Shown here: positions 9,539 to 18,461 of the stretch, one piece after another
Layout: every line of letters begins with the position of its first letter
How positions within the stretch are numbered: the first letter of the stretch is position 1
DNA from: Campylobacter ureolyticus ACS-301-V-Sch3b
GTDB taxonomy: Bacteria; Campylobacterota; Campylobacteria; Campylobacterales; Campylobacteraceae
Direction of reading: 5' to 3'
Length of the DNA: 64,000 nt
Assembly (NCBI RefSeq): GCF_000413435.1
Contig: NZ_KE340327.1
Span: 133,667 to 197,666, forward strand
The notes under the pieces: model-generated
Told to the model about the DNA's origin: nothing
What the model saw: only the letters and a program-made list of their open reading frames with translations
Database searches by the model: none
Position numbers and translations under genes: made by a program

Positions 9539-9844
9539 ATGGAAAATTTAAAAGCTGTTTGGGTTGATGAGAGTAGATGTAAAGCTTGTAATATCTGTGT
9601 AAGCTACTGCCCAAGTGGGACTTTGGCTATGAGATATGAGCCAAAGGCTATTCAAGGTATGATGATAGAAGTATTAAATGACAAAACCTGTATTGGTTGC
9701 AGGGATTGTGAAACACATTGTCCTGATTTTGCTATTTTTGTGGCTGATAAAGGTTTTAAATTTGCAAAACTTACACCAGAAGCAAGAGCACTTTCACAAG
9801 CTATTAAAGAAAATAATTTTATGAAAATAAAGGATGAATTATGA
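9539..9844 (+). CDS. oorD: 2-oxoglutarate:acceptor oxidoreductase delta subunit (2x[4Fe-4S] ferredoxin)
   Basis: OorD is the ferredoxin-like subunit that passes electrons out of the four-subunit OOR complex. It has two CxxCxxCxxxC(P) motifs: CKACNICVSYCP near residue 15 and CIGCRDCETHCP near residue 45, each able to hold a [4Fe-4S] cluster. At 101 residues it is the expected size. It overlaps oorA by 4 bases (ATGA). The order oorDABC is typical of epsilonproteobacteria, which use this oxygen-sensitive complex instead of a 2-oxoglutarate dehydrogenase. Confidence 0.95.
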   Translation: MENLKAVWVDESRCKACNICVSYCPSGTLAMRYEPKAIQGMMIEVLNDKTCIGCRDCETHCPDFAIFVADKGFKFAKLTPEARALSQAIKENNFMKIKDEL

Positions 9845-10977
9845 GTGTGGAAGTTATCTCAACTGGCAATGCTCTAGTGGCAAAAGCTGCAATTGATTGT
9901 GGCTGTAAATTCTTTGGTGGATATCCAATAACTCCATCTAGTGAGATAGCTCATGAAATGAGTGTAAGGCTTCCAGAAGTTGGTGGAACTTTTATTCAAA
10001 TGGAAGATGAAATTTCTGGCATTTCAGTTGCGCTTGGAGCTTCTATGAGTGGAGCAAAAGCAATGACGGCAAGCAGTGGTCCTGGAATTTCTTTAAAATC
10101 AGAACAAATCGGTCTTGCGTTTATAGCTGAAATTCCTCTTGTTATTGTAAATGTTATGAGAGGAGGTCCATCAACTGGTCTTCCAACTAGGGTATCACAA
10201 GGTGATATTTTACAAGCTAAAAGTCCAACTCATGGAGATTATCAAAGCATAACTTTAATACCAGGAAGCTTAGAAGAAGTCTATACTTTTACAATAAAAG
10301 CTTTTAATTTAGCTTTTAAATTTATGACACCTGTTTTTTTACTTCTTGATGAAACACTTGGTCACATGCAAGCAAAGGCTGTTTTACCAGATATTAAAGA
10401 TATAAAAATATATAAAAGAGATGAGTTTAAAGGTGAAAAAAACAACTATTTGCCATATAAAGCAGATATTGATAAACCTGCTGTTTTAAATCCTTTTTTT
10501 AAAGGTTATCGTTATCACATCACAGGACTTCATCACGGAAATACAGGATTTCCAACTGAAAATGGCGAGATAGTTGATTATAATATTAAAAGACTTTTTA
10601 ATAAGATAAATTTGCATAAAGATGAAATTTGTGAATTTGAAGAGTTTAACTTAGAAAATGCTGAAATTTGTATAATAGCTTATGGAAGTGTAAATTTAGC
10701 AGTTAAAAGTGCCATTGAAATTTTAAATAAAGAAGGTATTAAGGTTGGGCTTTTTAGACCTTTAACCTTATGGCCAAGCAGTAAGAAAAAAATAAAAGAA
10801 ATTTGTGATAAATTTAAAAATATCTTAGTAGTTGAGTTAAATTTAGGACAATATTTTGGAGAAATTCAAAAATGTGGTTTAAGAGATGATTTACACACAC
10901 TTTTTAAAGCAAATGGAAGACCAATAAGTCCAAATGAAATTATTAAAAAAGTAAAAGAAATCAAAGGAGTGAAATAA
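9841..10977 (+). CDS. oorA: 2-oxoglutarate:acceptor oxidoreductase alpha subunit
   Basis: OorA is the large non-TPP subunit that completes the active site of 2-oxoglutarate oxidoreductase, which makes succinyl-CoA, CO2 and reduced ferredoxin or flavodoxin. Family features are the N-terminal GGYPITPSSEIAHEM, MEDEISGISVALGASMSGAKAMTASSGPG (positions about 48-80) and VMRGGPSTGLPTRVSQGD. The C-terminal domain starts near IIAYGSVNLAVKSA and holds the transketolase-like fold. The stop codon shares one base with the oorB start. Confidence 0.95.
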   Translation: MSVEVISTGNALVAKAAIDCGCKFFGGYPITPSSEIAHEMSVRLPEVGGTFIQMEDEISGISVALGASMSGAKAMTASSGPGISLKSEQIGLAFIAEIPLVIVNVMRGGPSTGLPTRVSQGDILQAKSPTHGDYQSITLIPGSLEEVYTFTIKAFNLAFKFMTPVFLLLDETLGHMQAKAVLPDIKDIKIYKRDEFKGEKNNYLPYKADIDKPAVLNPFFKGYRYHITGLHHGNTGFPTENGEIVDYNIKRLFNKINLHKDEICEFEEFNLENAEICIIAYGSVNLAVKSAIEILNKEGIKVGLFRPLTLWPSSKKKIKEICDKFKNILVVELNLGQYFGEIQKCGLRDDLHTLFKANGRPISPNEIIKKVKEIKGVK

Positions 10978-11822
10978 TGGCATTTAATTATGATAAATAT
11001 CTACGAACCGATAAGCTTCCAACTCTTTGGTGCTGGGGATGTGGCGATGGTGTGATTTTAAAGGCTATTATAAGAGCTATTGATGCTATGGGTTGGGATT
11101 TAGATGATGTTTGTGTAGTAAGTGGCATAGGATGCAGTGGAAGAATGAGCTCGTATATAAATTGCAATACAGTTCATACAACGCATGGTAGAGCATTAGC
11201 TTATGCAACAGGTATAAAACTAGCTAATCCAACTAAAAATGTTATTGTTGTAACAGGTGATGGAGATGGTCTTGCAATTGGTGGAAACCACACAATTCAC
11301 GCTGCAAGAAGAAATATAGGTATTAAACATATTTTAATAAATAATTTTATTTATGGTCTTACAAATTCTCAAACCTCTCCAACAACACCAAAGGGCTTTT
11401 GGACAGTTACTGCGCAAAGAGGAAATATAGATCCAAGTTTTAATGCAACTGATTTATTAATTGGAGCAGGGGCGACATTTGTAGCAAGACAGACGATAAT
11501 AAATGCAGATGCCTTAGTTAAACTTTTAGTAAAAGGTTTTAGCCATGATGGGTATGCTTTTTTCGATATTTTTTCAAATTGCCATATAAATTTAGGTAGA
11601 AAAAACAAAATGGCACAAGCTACTGATATGATAAAGTGGATTGAAAACATAACAGTAAATAAAATAAAATATGATAAATTAAACGATGAAGAAAAAGTAG
11701 GGCTTTTTCCACTTGGAGTTTTACACGAAGATAATTCTCACCTTGAATATACAAAAGCCTATGCTAAGGTTATAGAGGCCGCACAAAATAAAACTAAGAT
11801 TGACTTTAAGGAGATAGTATGA
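10977..11822 (+). CDS. oorB: 2-oxoglutarate:acceptor oxidoreductase beta subunit (TPP-binding)
   Basis: OorB binds thiamine diphosphate and is the catalytic subunit for 2-oxoglutarate decarboxylation. It begins with the CWGCGDG cysteine motif (residues about 19-25) and has the TPP/magnesium motif GDGDGLAIGGNHTIHAARRN with a following NNFIYGLTNSQTSPTT. The 281-residue length is usual for OorB/KorB. The last codons overlap oorC by 4 bases, so all four subunits are likely made in step. Confidence 0.95.
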   Translation: MAFNYDKYLRTDKLPTLWCWGCGDGVILKAIIRAIDAMGWDLDDVCVVSGIGCSGRMSSYINCNTVHTTHGRALAYATGIKLANPTKNVIVVTGDGDGLAIGGNHTIHAARRNIGIKHILINNFIYGLTNSQTSPTTPKGFWTVTAQRGNIDPSFNATDLLIGAGATFVARQTIINADALVKLLVKGFSHDGYAFFDIFSNCHINLGRKNKMAQATDMIKWIENITVNKIKYDKLNDEEKVGLFPLGVLHEDNSHLEYTKAYAKVIEAAQNKTKIDFKEIV

Positions 11823-12367
11823 CAACAAAACTTAGATTCGTGGGAGTTGGTGGACAAGGAGTTATACTAGCAGGTGAGATTTTAGCAGCTGCAAAGATAA
11901 AAGCAGGTGGCTTTGGTGTAAAGGCATCAACTTATACCTCTCAAGTTAGGGGTGGTCCTACAAAAGTTGATATTATACTAAGTGATGATGAGATTTTATA
12001 TCCATATGCTGATGATATAGACTTTATGATAGCAACAGCACAAGTTAGCTTTAACAGTTTTAAAAATGATGTAAAAAAAGGCGCAGTTATTGTAGTAGAG
12101 CCAAATTTGGTAAGCCCAAGCGATGAAGATAGGAAAAAATGGAAAATTTATGAAATTCCTATTATTTCAATTGCAAAAGATGAAGTTGGAAATGTAATAA
12201 CTCAAAGTGTTGTAGCTCTTGGGATTGCGGTTGGCTTTACAAAAGTTATGGATAAAGAACTCGTTAGAAATGAGATGTTAAGAAGTGTGCCTGAAAAAGT
12301 AAAAGAAGCAAACATAAAAGCTTATGATTTAGGACTAAAAGCAGCAAATGAGCTATTGAAAAATTAA
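11819..12367 (+). CDS. oorC: 2-oxoglutarate:acceptor oxidoreductase gamma subunit
   Basis: OorC is the small gamma-domain subunit that contacts the CoA and TPP sites of the complex. The N-terminal GVGGQGVILAGEILAAAKIK and the following STYTSQVRGGPTKVDI are diagnostic for the 2-oxoacid oxidoreductase gamma family. It is 182 residues long and closes the operon begun at icd. No terminator follows immediately; the first strong one is at 12507-12537, past a gene remnant. Confidence 0.95.
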   Translation: MTTKLRFVGVGGQGVILAGEILAAAKIKAGGFGVKASTYTSQVRGGPTKVDIILSDDEILYPYADDIDFMIATAQVSFNSFKNDVKKGAVIVVEPNLVSPSDEDRKKWKIYEIPIISIAKDEVGNVITQSVVALGIAVGFTKVMDKELVRNEMLRSVPEKVKEANIKAYDLGLKAANELLKN

Positions 12368-12406
12368 ATTATATTTGATTTAAATGCTTTGAATTTCAAC
12401 ACTTAA

Positions 12407-12502
12407 ACTCAAAATTTTGAAATAAACGCTGTTTATGGAGGAGAGTTTAGAGATAAATACAATAACCAAGTATTTAATTTAGGACTTAATTATAAGTTTT
12501 AA
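12407..12502 (+). pseudogene. Remnant of an autotransporter beta-barrel C-terminus
   Basis: A 31-codon open stretch ends ...GGEFRDKYNNQVFNLGLNYKF then stop. The alternation of aromatic residues and the final Phe match the last two strands of an outer-membrane autotransporter barrel, including the C-terminal beta-signal. There is no start codon or ribosome-binding site. The bases just upstream keep barrel-like coding (FQHLNSKF) in another frame, so a frameshift is likely too. I read this as the tail of a deleted autotransporter or S-layer-like gene. It is short, so the identification rests on the terminal motif only. Confidence 0.5.
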
Positions 12503-12506
12503 AATA

Positions 12507-12537
12507 TTTTAAGGGAAGAACTTATCTTCCCTTAAAA
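12507..12537. terminator. Bidirectional rho-independent terminator
   Basis: A perfect 12-bp inverted repeat (TTTTAAGGGAAG / CTTCCCTTAAAA) encloses a 7-base loop. The arms supply A and T tracts on both sides, so it can act on either strand. It starts 5 bases after the autotransporter remnant, so it probably belonged to that gene and now ends the icd-oorC transcript. Confidence 0.85.
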
Positions 12538-12840
12538 ATAACTTCTATAACTTCCTCAACTGATTTCTTTAAAAGTTTCTAATTTATCACTATAATATAT
12601 TTTTCTTATAAATATTACTAAATATATATGGTTAAATTTATCAAATTTTACAAAAATTCATATAAAATATGCAAAATTTAAAGATTTAACTTAAGAAAAA
12701 TATAAGTTTTTTCTTAGAGCAAAGATTAATTTATATTTAAAAATAGAATTTAATTTTATCATTTAAGGCAAATTCTTTTAAATTGTTGTAGAATTGTAAG
12801 GATTTAAAAACCGAACATATTTTAAGAAAAAGGAGATGTG
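12538..12840 (+). promoter_or_regulatory. AT-rich leader with candidate hydA promoter
   Basis: This stretch has no convincing gene. The best promoter candidate for the hydrogenase operon is TTGTAGAAT, with the -10 hexamer at 12789-12794, 47 bases before the hydA ATG. A strong ribosome-binding site (AAGGAG) precedes the ATG at 12841. I found no sigma54 -24/-12 element and no clear palindromic operator. Confidence 0.4.
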
Positions 12841-13992
12841 ATGGTAAAGGATAAGTTATTAGAAAAAATAACTTTAAGGCTTAATGAAGTTGAAAAATTG
12901 CCTAAAATGAAGGAAGGCTCTATCATACAAACTCTTGAAGAAAATGGTCTTTCAAGAAGAGATTTTATGAAATGGGCTGGAGCTATGACAGCAACTCTTG
13001 GTCTTAGTAGTGCTTTTATACCTGCAGTTTCAAAAGCAGCTGAGCTAGCAGATAGACTTCCTGTTATTTGGTTACACATGGCTGAATGTACAGGCTGTAG
13101 TGAAAGTTTATTAAGAACAGCAACACCAAGTATTGATAGTTTAATATTCGATTATATTTCACTTGAATATCATGAGACTATAATGTCAGCAAGTGGTTGG
13201 CAAGCTGAAGAAAATTTAGAGCAAGCCATAGAAAAGTACAAAGGTCAATATATTTTGATGGTTGAGGGCGGAATTCCTGCTGGAACAAGTGAGTATTTTT
13301 TAACAGTTGGACCACACGGAACAACTGGAGCAGAACATTGTAGGATAGCTTGTAAAAATGCCGCAGCTATTTTTGCGATTGGAACCTGTTCAAGCTTTGG
13401 TGGTATTCAAGCAGCTTATCCTAACCCAACAAACTCTCAAGCTCTTAGTAAGATAGTTAATCAACCAGTTATAAATGTACCTGGCTGTCCTCCAAGTGAG
13501 AAAAATATAGTTGGAAACGTATTAAACTATATATTATTTGGAACACTTCCTGCACTTGATTCATACAATAGACCAAAATGGGCATATAGACTTAGAATTC
13601 ATGATCTTTGCGAAAGAAGAGGAAGATTTGATGCTGGTGAGTTTGTACAGCACTTTGGCGATCAAGGAGCAAAAGATGGATATTGCCTATATAAAGTAGG
13701 CTGTAAAGGACCATACACATTTAACAACTGTTCACAAGAAAGATTTAACTCTCATACTTCTTGGCCGATACAAGCAGGACATGGCTGTATAGGTTGTTCA
13801 GAGCCTGACTTTTGGGATACAATGGGGCCATTTGAAGAGCCTTTAGCAGATAGATTATATAAAAGTGTTTTTGGCGGACTTGGAGCAGATGCAACAGCTG
13901 ATAAAATAGGAATAGGTGTTTTAGCAGTTGCAGGAGTTGCCATTGCAGCTCACGCAGCAGTTGGTTCATTTAAGAAAAATAAAGGAGAGTAA
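12841..13992 (+). CDS. hydA: [NiFe] hydrogenase small subunit HydA
   Basis: HydA carries the three Fe-S clusters that relay electrons from the NiFe site to cytochrome HydC. The Tat signal is SRRDFMKWAGAM (around residues 38-49) followed by a hydrophobic stretch to VSKAAE. The proximal-cluster motif is AECTGCSES, with later ligands in GTCSSFGG and PGCPPSEKN; distal and medial cluster ligands lie in HDLCERRGRFD, CLYKVGCKGP and GHGCIGCSEPDFWD. A C-terminal helix (VLAVAGVAIAAHAAVGSF) anchors it to the membrane from the periplasmic side. I use ATG 12841 with its AAGGAG site, not the GTG one codon before. hydB follows after 2 bases. Confidence 0.97.
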   Translation: MVKDKLLEKITLRLNEVEKLPKMKEGSIIQTLEENGLSRRDFMKWAGAMTATLGLSSAFIPAVSKAAELADRLPVIWLHMAECTGCSESLLRTATPSIDSLIFDYISLEYHETIMSASGWQAEENLEQAIEKYKGQYILMVEGGIPAGTSEYFLTVGPHGTTGAEHCRIACKNAAAIFAIGTCSSFGGIQAAYPNPTNSQALSKIVNQPVINVPGCPPSEKNIVGNVLNYILFGTLPALDSYNRPKWAYRLRIHDLCERRGRFDAGEFVQHFGDQGAKDGYCLYKVGCKGPYTFNNCSQERFNSHTSWPIQAGHGCIGCSEPDFWDTMGPFEEPLADRLYKSVFGGLGADATADKIGIGVLAVAGVAIAAHAAVGSFKKNKGE

Positions 13993-13994
13993 TA

Positions 13995-15713
13995 ATGAGC
14001 GAAAGAATAGTAGTAGATCCAATTACTAGAATAGAAGGACATTTAAGAGTTGAAGTTATAGTTGATGATAATAATGTCGTAACTGAAGCTTACACAGGAT
14101 CAACTCTTTGGAGAGGTCTTGAAACAATTGTAAAAGGAAGAGATCCAAGAGATGCAGGTCTATTCATGCAAAGAATTTGTGGAGTTTGTACTTACTCTCA
14201 TTATAAAGCTGGCGTTATGGCAGTTGAAGATGCACTTGGCATAAAACCACCTTTAAATGCTATTTTAACAAGAACTTTGATGAGTAATGCTTTATTTTTT
14301 CATGATCACTGTGTTCATTTCTATCAACTTCACGCACTTGATTGGGTTGATGTAGTAAGTGCATTAAGTGCTGATGTGTTTAAAGCACAAGAAGAAGCTT
14401 TTAAATACTGTGAAACTCCTTATGCCTGTGGAGCAGATCACCTAAAAAGTGTTCAAGATAGAGTTAGAAAATTTGTTGAGAAAGGAAATCTTGGACCATT
14501 TGCAAACGCATATTATGGTCATCCAACTTATAGATTTACACCTGAGCAAAATTTAATAGGACTAAGCCACTATTTAGAATGTTTAAGAATTCAAAGAACA
14601 GCAGCCGAGTTAATGGCAGTATTTGGCGCTAAACAACCTCACCCACAAAGCTTAGTAGTAGGTGGTATTACTTCAGTTATGGATATTTTAAGCCCTGCAA
14701 GACTTGGCGAGTATCTAACTAAATTTAAAGAAGTTGCTGATTTTGTAAATAGAGCATATTATTCAGATATTGTTATGGCTGCAAGAGCTTATGGCAATGA
14801 GCCAAGCGTTACAAATGATGTTGGAACACCAAATTTATGGACTCATCAAGAGTTTCAATATAGCAAAAACGACTTTTTATTTGGCAGTGGAATTATCCTA
14901 AATGGTGATTTATCAAAAGTTTATGATCTTGATGAAAGCAAAATAACAGAAGAAGCAACCCATGCTTGGTATAAAAATGATGCAGCACTTCACCCTTATG
15001 AAGGAGAGCAAGAGCCAAATTATACAGGATTTAAAACTGAAAAAACAATAAATGCTCAAGGTGAAATGGTTGATACAAAAATATTTGACACAAAAGGTAA
15101 ATATAGCTGGATCAAAGCTCCAAGATATGATGGCAAGCCACTTCAAGTTGGGCCTTTAGCAAATATAGTTGTAAACTATGCAAAAGGAAATAAATTTGTA
15201 GTTCCTATAGTTGATCAATTCTTGAAAGATGCAGGACTTCCAGTTGAAGCTGTTTTATCAACCTTGGGAAGGGCAGCTTGTAGAATGCTAGAAGTTAAAG
15301 CTATAGCAACTCACGGACTTATGGCGTTTAATAACTTAGTAGAAAATATTAAATCAGGCGATACTGAAACTTGTGCAAAATATAAAATTGATCACAAAAA
15401 AGAGTATAAAGGTCGCTATATAGGAAATGTTCCAAGAGGAACATTAAGTCATTGGTGTAGAATTGAAAAAGGTGTTATTAAAAACTGGCAAGCAGTTGTT
15501 CCATCAACTTGGAATGCATCTCCAAAAGATAAAGATGGCAAAATGGGATCTTATGAAGCTTGTTTGATTGGTCTTAAAATAGCTGATTTAAAACAACCTC
15601 TTGAAATTATCAGAAAAATACACTCATACGATCCATGTATTGCGTGTGCAGTTCATGTGATGGATACTAAGGGAAATGAGCTTGGTGCTTATAAGGTAAA
15701 TCCTAATATTTAA
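13995..15713 (+). CDS. hydB: [NiFe] hydrogenase large subunit HydB
   Basis: HydB holds the NiFe(CN)2CO active site that oxidises hydrogen in the periplasm. The four Cys ligands are in RICGVCTYSH (near residue 60) and DPCIACAVHV (near 550). The sequence continues about 18 residues beyond the conserved His; this tail is what HydD is expected to remove after nickel insertion. It has no signal peptide and would be exported together with HydA through Tat. The 572-residue length is normal for membrane-bound group 1 enzymes of the Wolinella/Helicobacter type. hydC starts 12 bases downstream. Confidence 0.98.
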   Translation: MSERIVVDPITRIEGHLRVEVIVDDNNVVTEAYTGSTLWRGLETIVKGRDPRDAGLFMQRICGVCTYSHYKAGVMAVEDALGIKPPLNAILTRTLMSNALFFHDHCVHFYQLHALDWVDVVSALSADVFKAQEEAFKYCETPYACGADHLKSVQDRVRKFVEKGNLGPFANAYYGHPTYRFTPEQNLIGLSHYLECLRIQRTAAELMAVFGAKQPHPQSLVVGGITSVMDILSPARLGEYLTKFKEVADFVNRAYYSDIVMAARAYGNEPSVTNDVGTPNLWTHQEFQYSKNDFLFGSGIILNGDLSKVYDLDESKITEEATHAWYKNDAALHPYEGEQEPNYTGFKTEKTINAQGEMVDTKIFDTKGKYSWIKAPRYDGKPLQVGPLANIVVNYAKGNKFVVPIVDQFLKDAGLPVEAVLSTLGRAACRMLEVKAIATHGLMAFNNLVENIKSGDTETCAKYKIDHKKEYKGRYIGNVPRGTLSHWCRIEKGVIKNWQAVVPSTWNASPKDKDGKMGSYEACLIGLKIADLKQPLEIIRKIHSYDPCIACAVHVMDTKGNELGAYKVNPNI

Positions 15714-15725
15714 AGGAGAAATAGT

Positions 15726-16409
15726 ATGAAAAAAGAAAATAAAAGAGTGGCTGAGTATGAATTTAGCATAGGATATCGTTTAAGTCACTGGGTTAGATTT
15801 TTTGCTATTATGCTTTTAATAATTAGCGGATATTACATATCTTTTGTATTTCAAAGCCCAATGGTTAGTGATGAACCTGTGCTATTTTTACAAGCAAAAT
15901 GGAGATTTGTTCACATAGTTGCTGGATTTGTAATGATAGCTGCTGTTATTTATAAGTGCTATATATTTGCATTTGATAGGATGAGCCACATAGAAAGAGT
16001 AAGTATAAAAGACTTTTTAAGCCCTAAAGTTTGGTTTGAACAGATTAAATATTATCTTTATTTAACAGATGAGCATCCACACTTAAGAGGGGTTTATAAT
16101 CCTTTGCAATTTATTGCTTATGTAATGTTTTATGTAGTAGCCTTTTTACTGATACTTACAGGGCTTATTTTATATATGCATGTTTATCATCATGGTTTTG
16201 GTGGAGCAATTTTCGATATTTTAAGACCTGTTGAAGTATGGATGGGTGGTCTTGCAAATGTAAGAGCGATTCATCATATTTGTATGAATGTCTTGATAAT
16301 CTTTATAGCAGCTCATGTTTATATGGCTGTATTTAACGCTGTTAAAGGTAGAAATGGCGGAATGGACGCTGTAATAAGCGGCTATAAATTTCCAGAAGAA
16401 AATCACTAA
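15726..16409 (+). CDS. hydC: Hydrogenase cytochrome b subunit HydC
   Basis: HydC is the di-haem cytochrome b that anchors HydAB and hands electrons to menaquinone. I see four membrane helices: FFAIMLLIISGYYISFVF, VHIVAGFVMIAAVIYKCYIF, FIAYVMFYVVAFLLILTGLI and IHHICMNVLIIFIAAHVYMA. Candidate haem-ligand His residues lie in LSHWVRF, FVHIVAG, AIHHICMN and AAHVYMA. The 227-residue length fits. It sits between the catalytic subunits and the protease gene, and hydD starts one base after its stop codon. Confidence 0.95.
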   Translation: MKKENKRVAEYEFSIGYRLSHWVRFFAIMLLIISGYYISFVFQSPMVSDEPVLFLQAKWRFVHIVAGFVMIAAVIYKCYIFAFDRMSHIERVSIKDFLSPKVWFEQIKYYLYLTDEHPHLRGVYNPLQFIAYVMFYVVAFLLILTGLILYMHVYHHGFGGAIFDILRPVEVWMGGLANVRAIHHICMNVLIIFIAAHVYMAVFNAVKGRNGGMDAVISGYKFPEENH

Positions 16410-16410
16410 A

Positions 16411-16959
16411 ATGAAAATTTTAGTTTTAGGAATAGGAAATGTATTGTACTCCGATGAAGGTATCGGAGTACATTTTGTAAAATTACTTGAAAAAAACTAT
16501 CAATTCACCTCAAATGAACACGAAATAACCTTTATGGATGGTGGAACATTAGCAAATTTTTTAATGTTTATAATGGCAAAATATGACCATATTTTTTTAG
16601 TTGATTGTATTGAGGCTGATGATGGCAAAGTAGGTGATGTCTATTTTTTTAATTATGATGATATGCCAAAAATGATAAAGTGGAATGGTTCAGCCCATGA
16701 AGTTGAAATGCTTCAAACTTTACAAATGATGGAATTAGCAGGCGATTTACCACCAACTAAAATCTTAGGTGTTATTCCAAAAAGAGTTGAACCTTTAGCT
16801 TTTACTATAAGTGATGAACTTAAAAACTCAGTTAAAGTTATGGAAAAAACTTCTTTAAATTACTTTAAAAGTTTAGGTTTTGAAGTAAAAAAAATCAATG
16901 ATTTAACCATTCAAGATATAGCAAATGAGTTTGATGAGATAGGAAAAAATAAAATATGA
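16411..16959 (+). CDS. hydD: Hydrogenase maturation protease HydD
   Basis: HydD is the endopeptidase that trims the C-terminal tail of HydB once nickel is in place. It opens with VLGIGNVLYSDEGIGVH, where the Glu is a likely nickel ligand, and has LVDCIEADDG (second acidic ligand) and a His in GSAHEVEMLQ. These are the three nickel contacts of the HyaD/HybD family. At 182 residues it is the usual size. It overlaps hydE by 4 bases. Confidence 0.93.
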   Translation: MKILVLGIGNVLYSDEGIGVHFVKLLEKNYQFTSNEHEITFMDGGTLANFLMFIMAKYDHIFLVDCIEADDGKVGDVYFFNYDDMPKMIKWNGSAHEVEMLQTLQMMELAGDLPPTKILGVIPKRVEPLAFTISDELKNSVKVMEKTSLNYFKSLGFEVKKINDLTIQDIANEFDEIGKNKI

Positions 16960-18461
16960 TAATAGCTTTTAAATTTAACTATACAAATAAAAATAATTTT
17001 TTAGCTTATTTTTTAGAATTTTATGCTAAAAAAAGTTCTTTAAGTTATTCAATCACAAAAGAGGGCGATATTTTAACCCTATTTGTAGAAGGAGAAGAAA
17101 AAGATCTTTTAAAATTTAGCGATGAAAGTATGATTTTAATACCAAATTCTATTTTTTTACAAAAAAGCGAAGTTGAAGTAGTAGATGAAATGCCAAATAC
17201 AAACATTGAAATTCCAAATTCAAGCTTTTCGAATTTAACTCCAAGTGTTGTAAAAAACTATGTAAATCACACCGAAAATTTAAAAAATGAATATAATATC
17301 TTTAGTGAAATTTCTATTTTAAAAGATAATGAATTTATCAAAATAGACGAAAAAAATTATAAAGAACTTTTAGAATTTTGTTTTTTAAACTTGCTACATA
17401 ATAAAACACTACTGTTAAAAGATGGAAATAACAATGAATTATATTTTGAAAGCGGTGTAAATTTTAAAGCAAATTATCTAATGCCAACAAGCTTTAAAAG
17501 TATAAGTTCGCTTTTTATAGCAGATGAAAAAAGCTTAATCGCATTATCAAGCTATGAAAAACCACTTATAAATTTAAAGATAAATGCAGTTTTTAGAAAA
17601 AATCACGAAAATGCTCCTGCTTTCTTTGATATAAAAGCCGCAAGTGATTTTTTTATATTTGCTCTTTTAGATAGGTTATATGAAGAAAATATTAATTTTG
17701 TAAGCGTTAAAAGTCAAATTTTAATTAAAGCATCTATTTTGGATGATGAAATTTTAGTTACAAATAACAATCTTTTTTTAAGTAGCAATGAAAAACTAAT
17801 CTTAGAAAAAAACAGATACTCTAATTTATCAAAATTTGGACTTATTTGTGATGAATATAACTCTTTTAATGATAAAAATTTAAATATCTATTTAACTAAA
17901 TTTGGGATGGATAATGTAACTCTTTACCAAAACAATAACTCGATAAATTTTTTAAAATTCAGTGAATTTAAAAGCTATGATGAGATAAAAGAGGCTATAA
18001 TAAAAGATGAAATAGGGAAAAAACTTTTTGAAAATTTCACTAAAAAATATAATTTTCCAAATGGTGAAATCAACAACTCACAAAGTTTTTATGCTATTTT
18101 TGATGTCTCTTCAAAAATTTTATTTGGTAAAGATGCATCATATCTAATAACAAATGCAAAAGATTTTATTGGAAAAAAAGGTCCAAGTATTGACTATCTT
18201 ATATCAAATTCCAAATTTGATACCATAAAACTTATAAAAAGTGCTATGAGTTTTAAACTTGCTGGAGTAAGTGATAAAATTTTATCTTTTGGTATAGTTC
18301 AAAGTTTGGCTTATTTTTTAAGTGATTTTAGTGATGATTTAGAATTTGATAATGCTTTTTTAACTGGCGATTTATTTGAAGAAAGATTGATTTCAAATTT
18401 AATTTTAAATGTTTTTAGTAAAAATAAAAGTGTAAAATTTAGTAAATATTTTGGAGTTTAA
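16956..18461 (+). CDS. hydE: HydE, hydrogenase-operon protein of unknown function
   Basis: By position after hydABCD and by size (501 residues) this corresponds to HydE of Wolinella and Helicobacter, a protein made with the hydrogenase whose exact role I do not know. It is not the radical-SAM HydE of [FeFe] hydrogenases: there is no CxxxCxxC motif. It has no signal peptide, no clear membrane helix and very few Cys, so it is probably cytoplasmic. Residues from about 390 on (YAIFDVSSKILFGKDASYLI, LSFGIVQSLAYFLSDF) resemble the weak ASKHA/Kae1-like fold found in HypF, but I am not sure. hypF begins directly after its stop. Confidence 0.7.
   Translation: MIIAFKFNYTNKNNFLAYFLEFYAKKSSLSYSITKEGDILTLFVEGEEKDLLKFSDESMILIPNSIFLQKSEVEVVDEMPNTNIEIPNSSFSNLTPSVVKNYVNHTENLKNEYNIFSEISILKDNEFIKIDEKNYKELLEFCFLNLLHNKTLLLKDGNNNELYFESGVNFKANYLMPTSFKSISSLFIADEKSLIALSSYEKPLINLKINAVFRKNHENAPAFFDIKAASDFFIFALLDRLYEENINFVSVKSQILIKASILDDEILVTNNNLFLSSNEKLILEKNRYSNLSKFGLICDEYNSFNDKNLNIYLTKFGMDNVTLYQNNNSINFLKFSEFKSYDEIKEAIIKDEIGKKLFENFTKKYNFPNGEINNSQSFYAIFDVSSKILFGKDASYLITNAKDFIGKKGPSIDYLISNSKFDTIKLIKSAMSFKLAGVSDKILSFGIVQSLAYFLSDFSDDLEFDNAFLTGDLFEERLISNLILNVFSKNKSVKFSKYFGV

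Noticed and set aside
12538-12840. sigma54 promoter for the hydrogenase operon
   Set aside because: No GG/GC pair with the right 10-base spacing; the sigma70-like TTGTAGAAT is better.
12838-12840. GTG one codon upstream as the hydA start
   Set aside because: The ATG at 12841 has the better spacing from AAGGAG.
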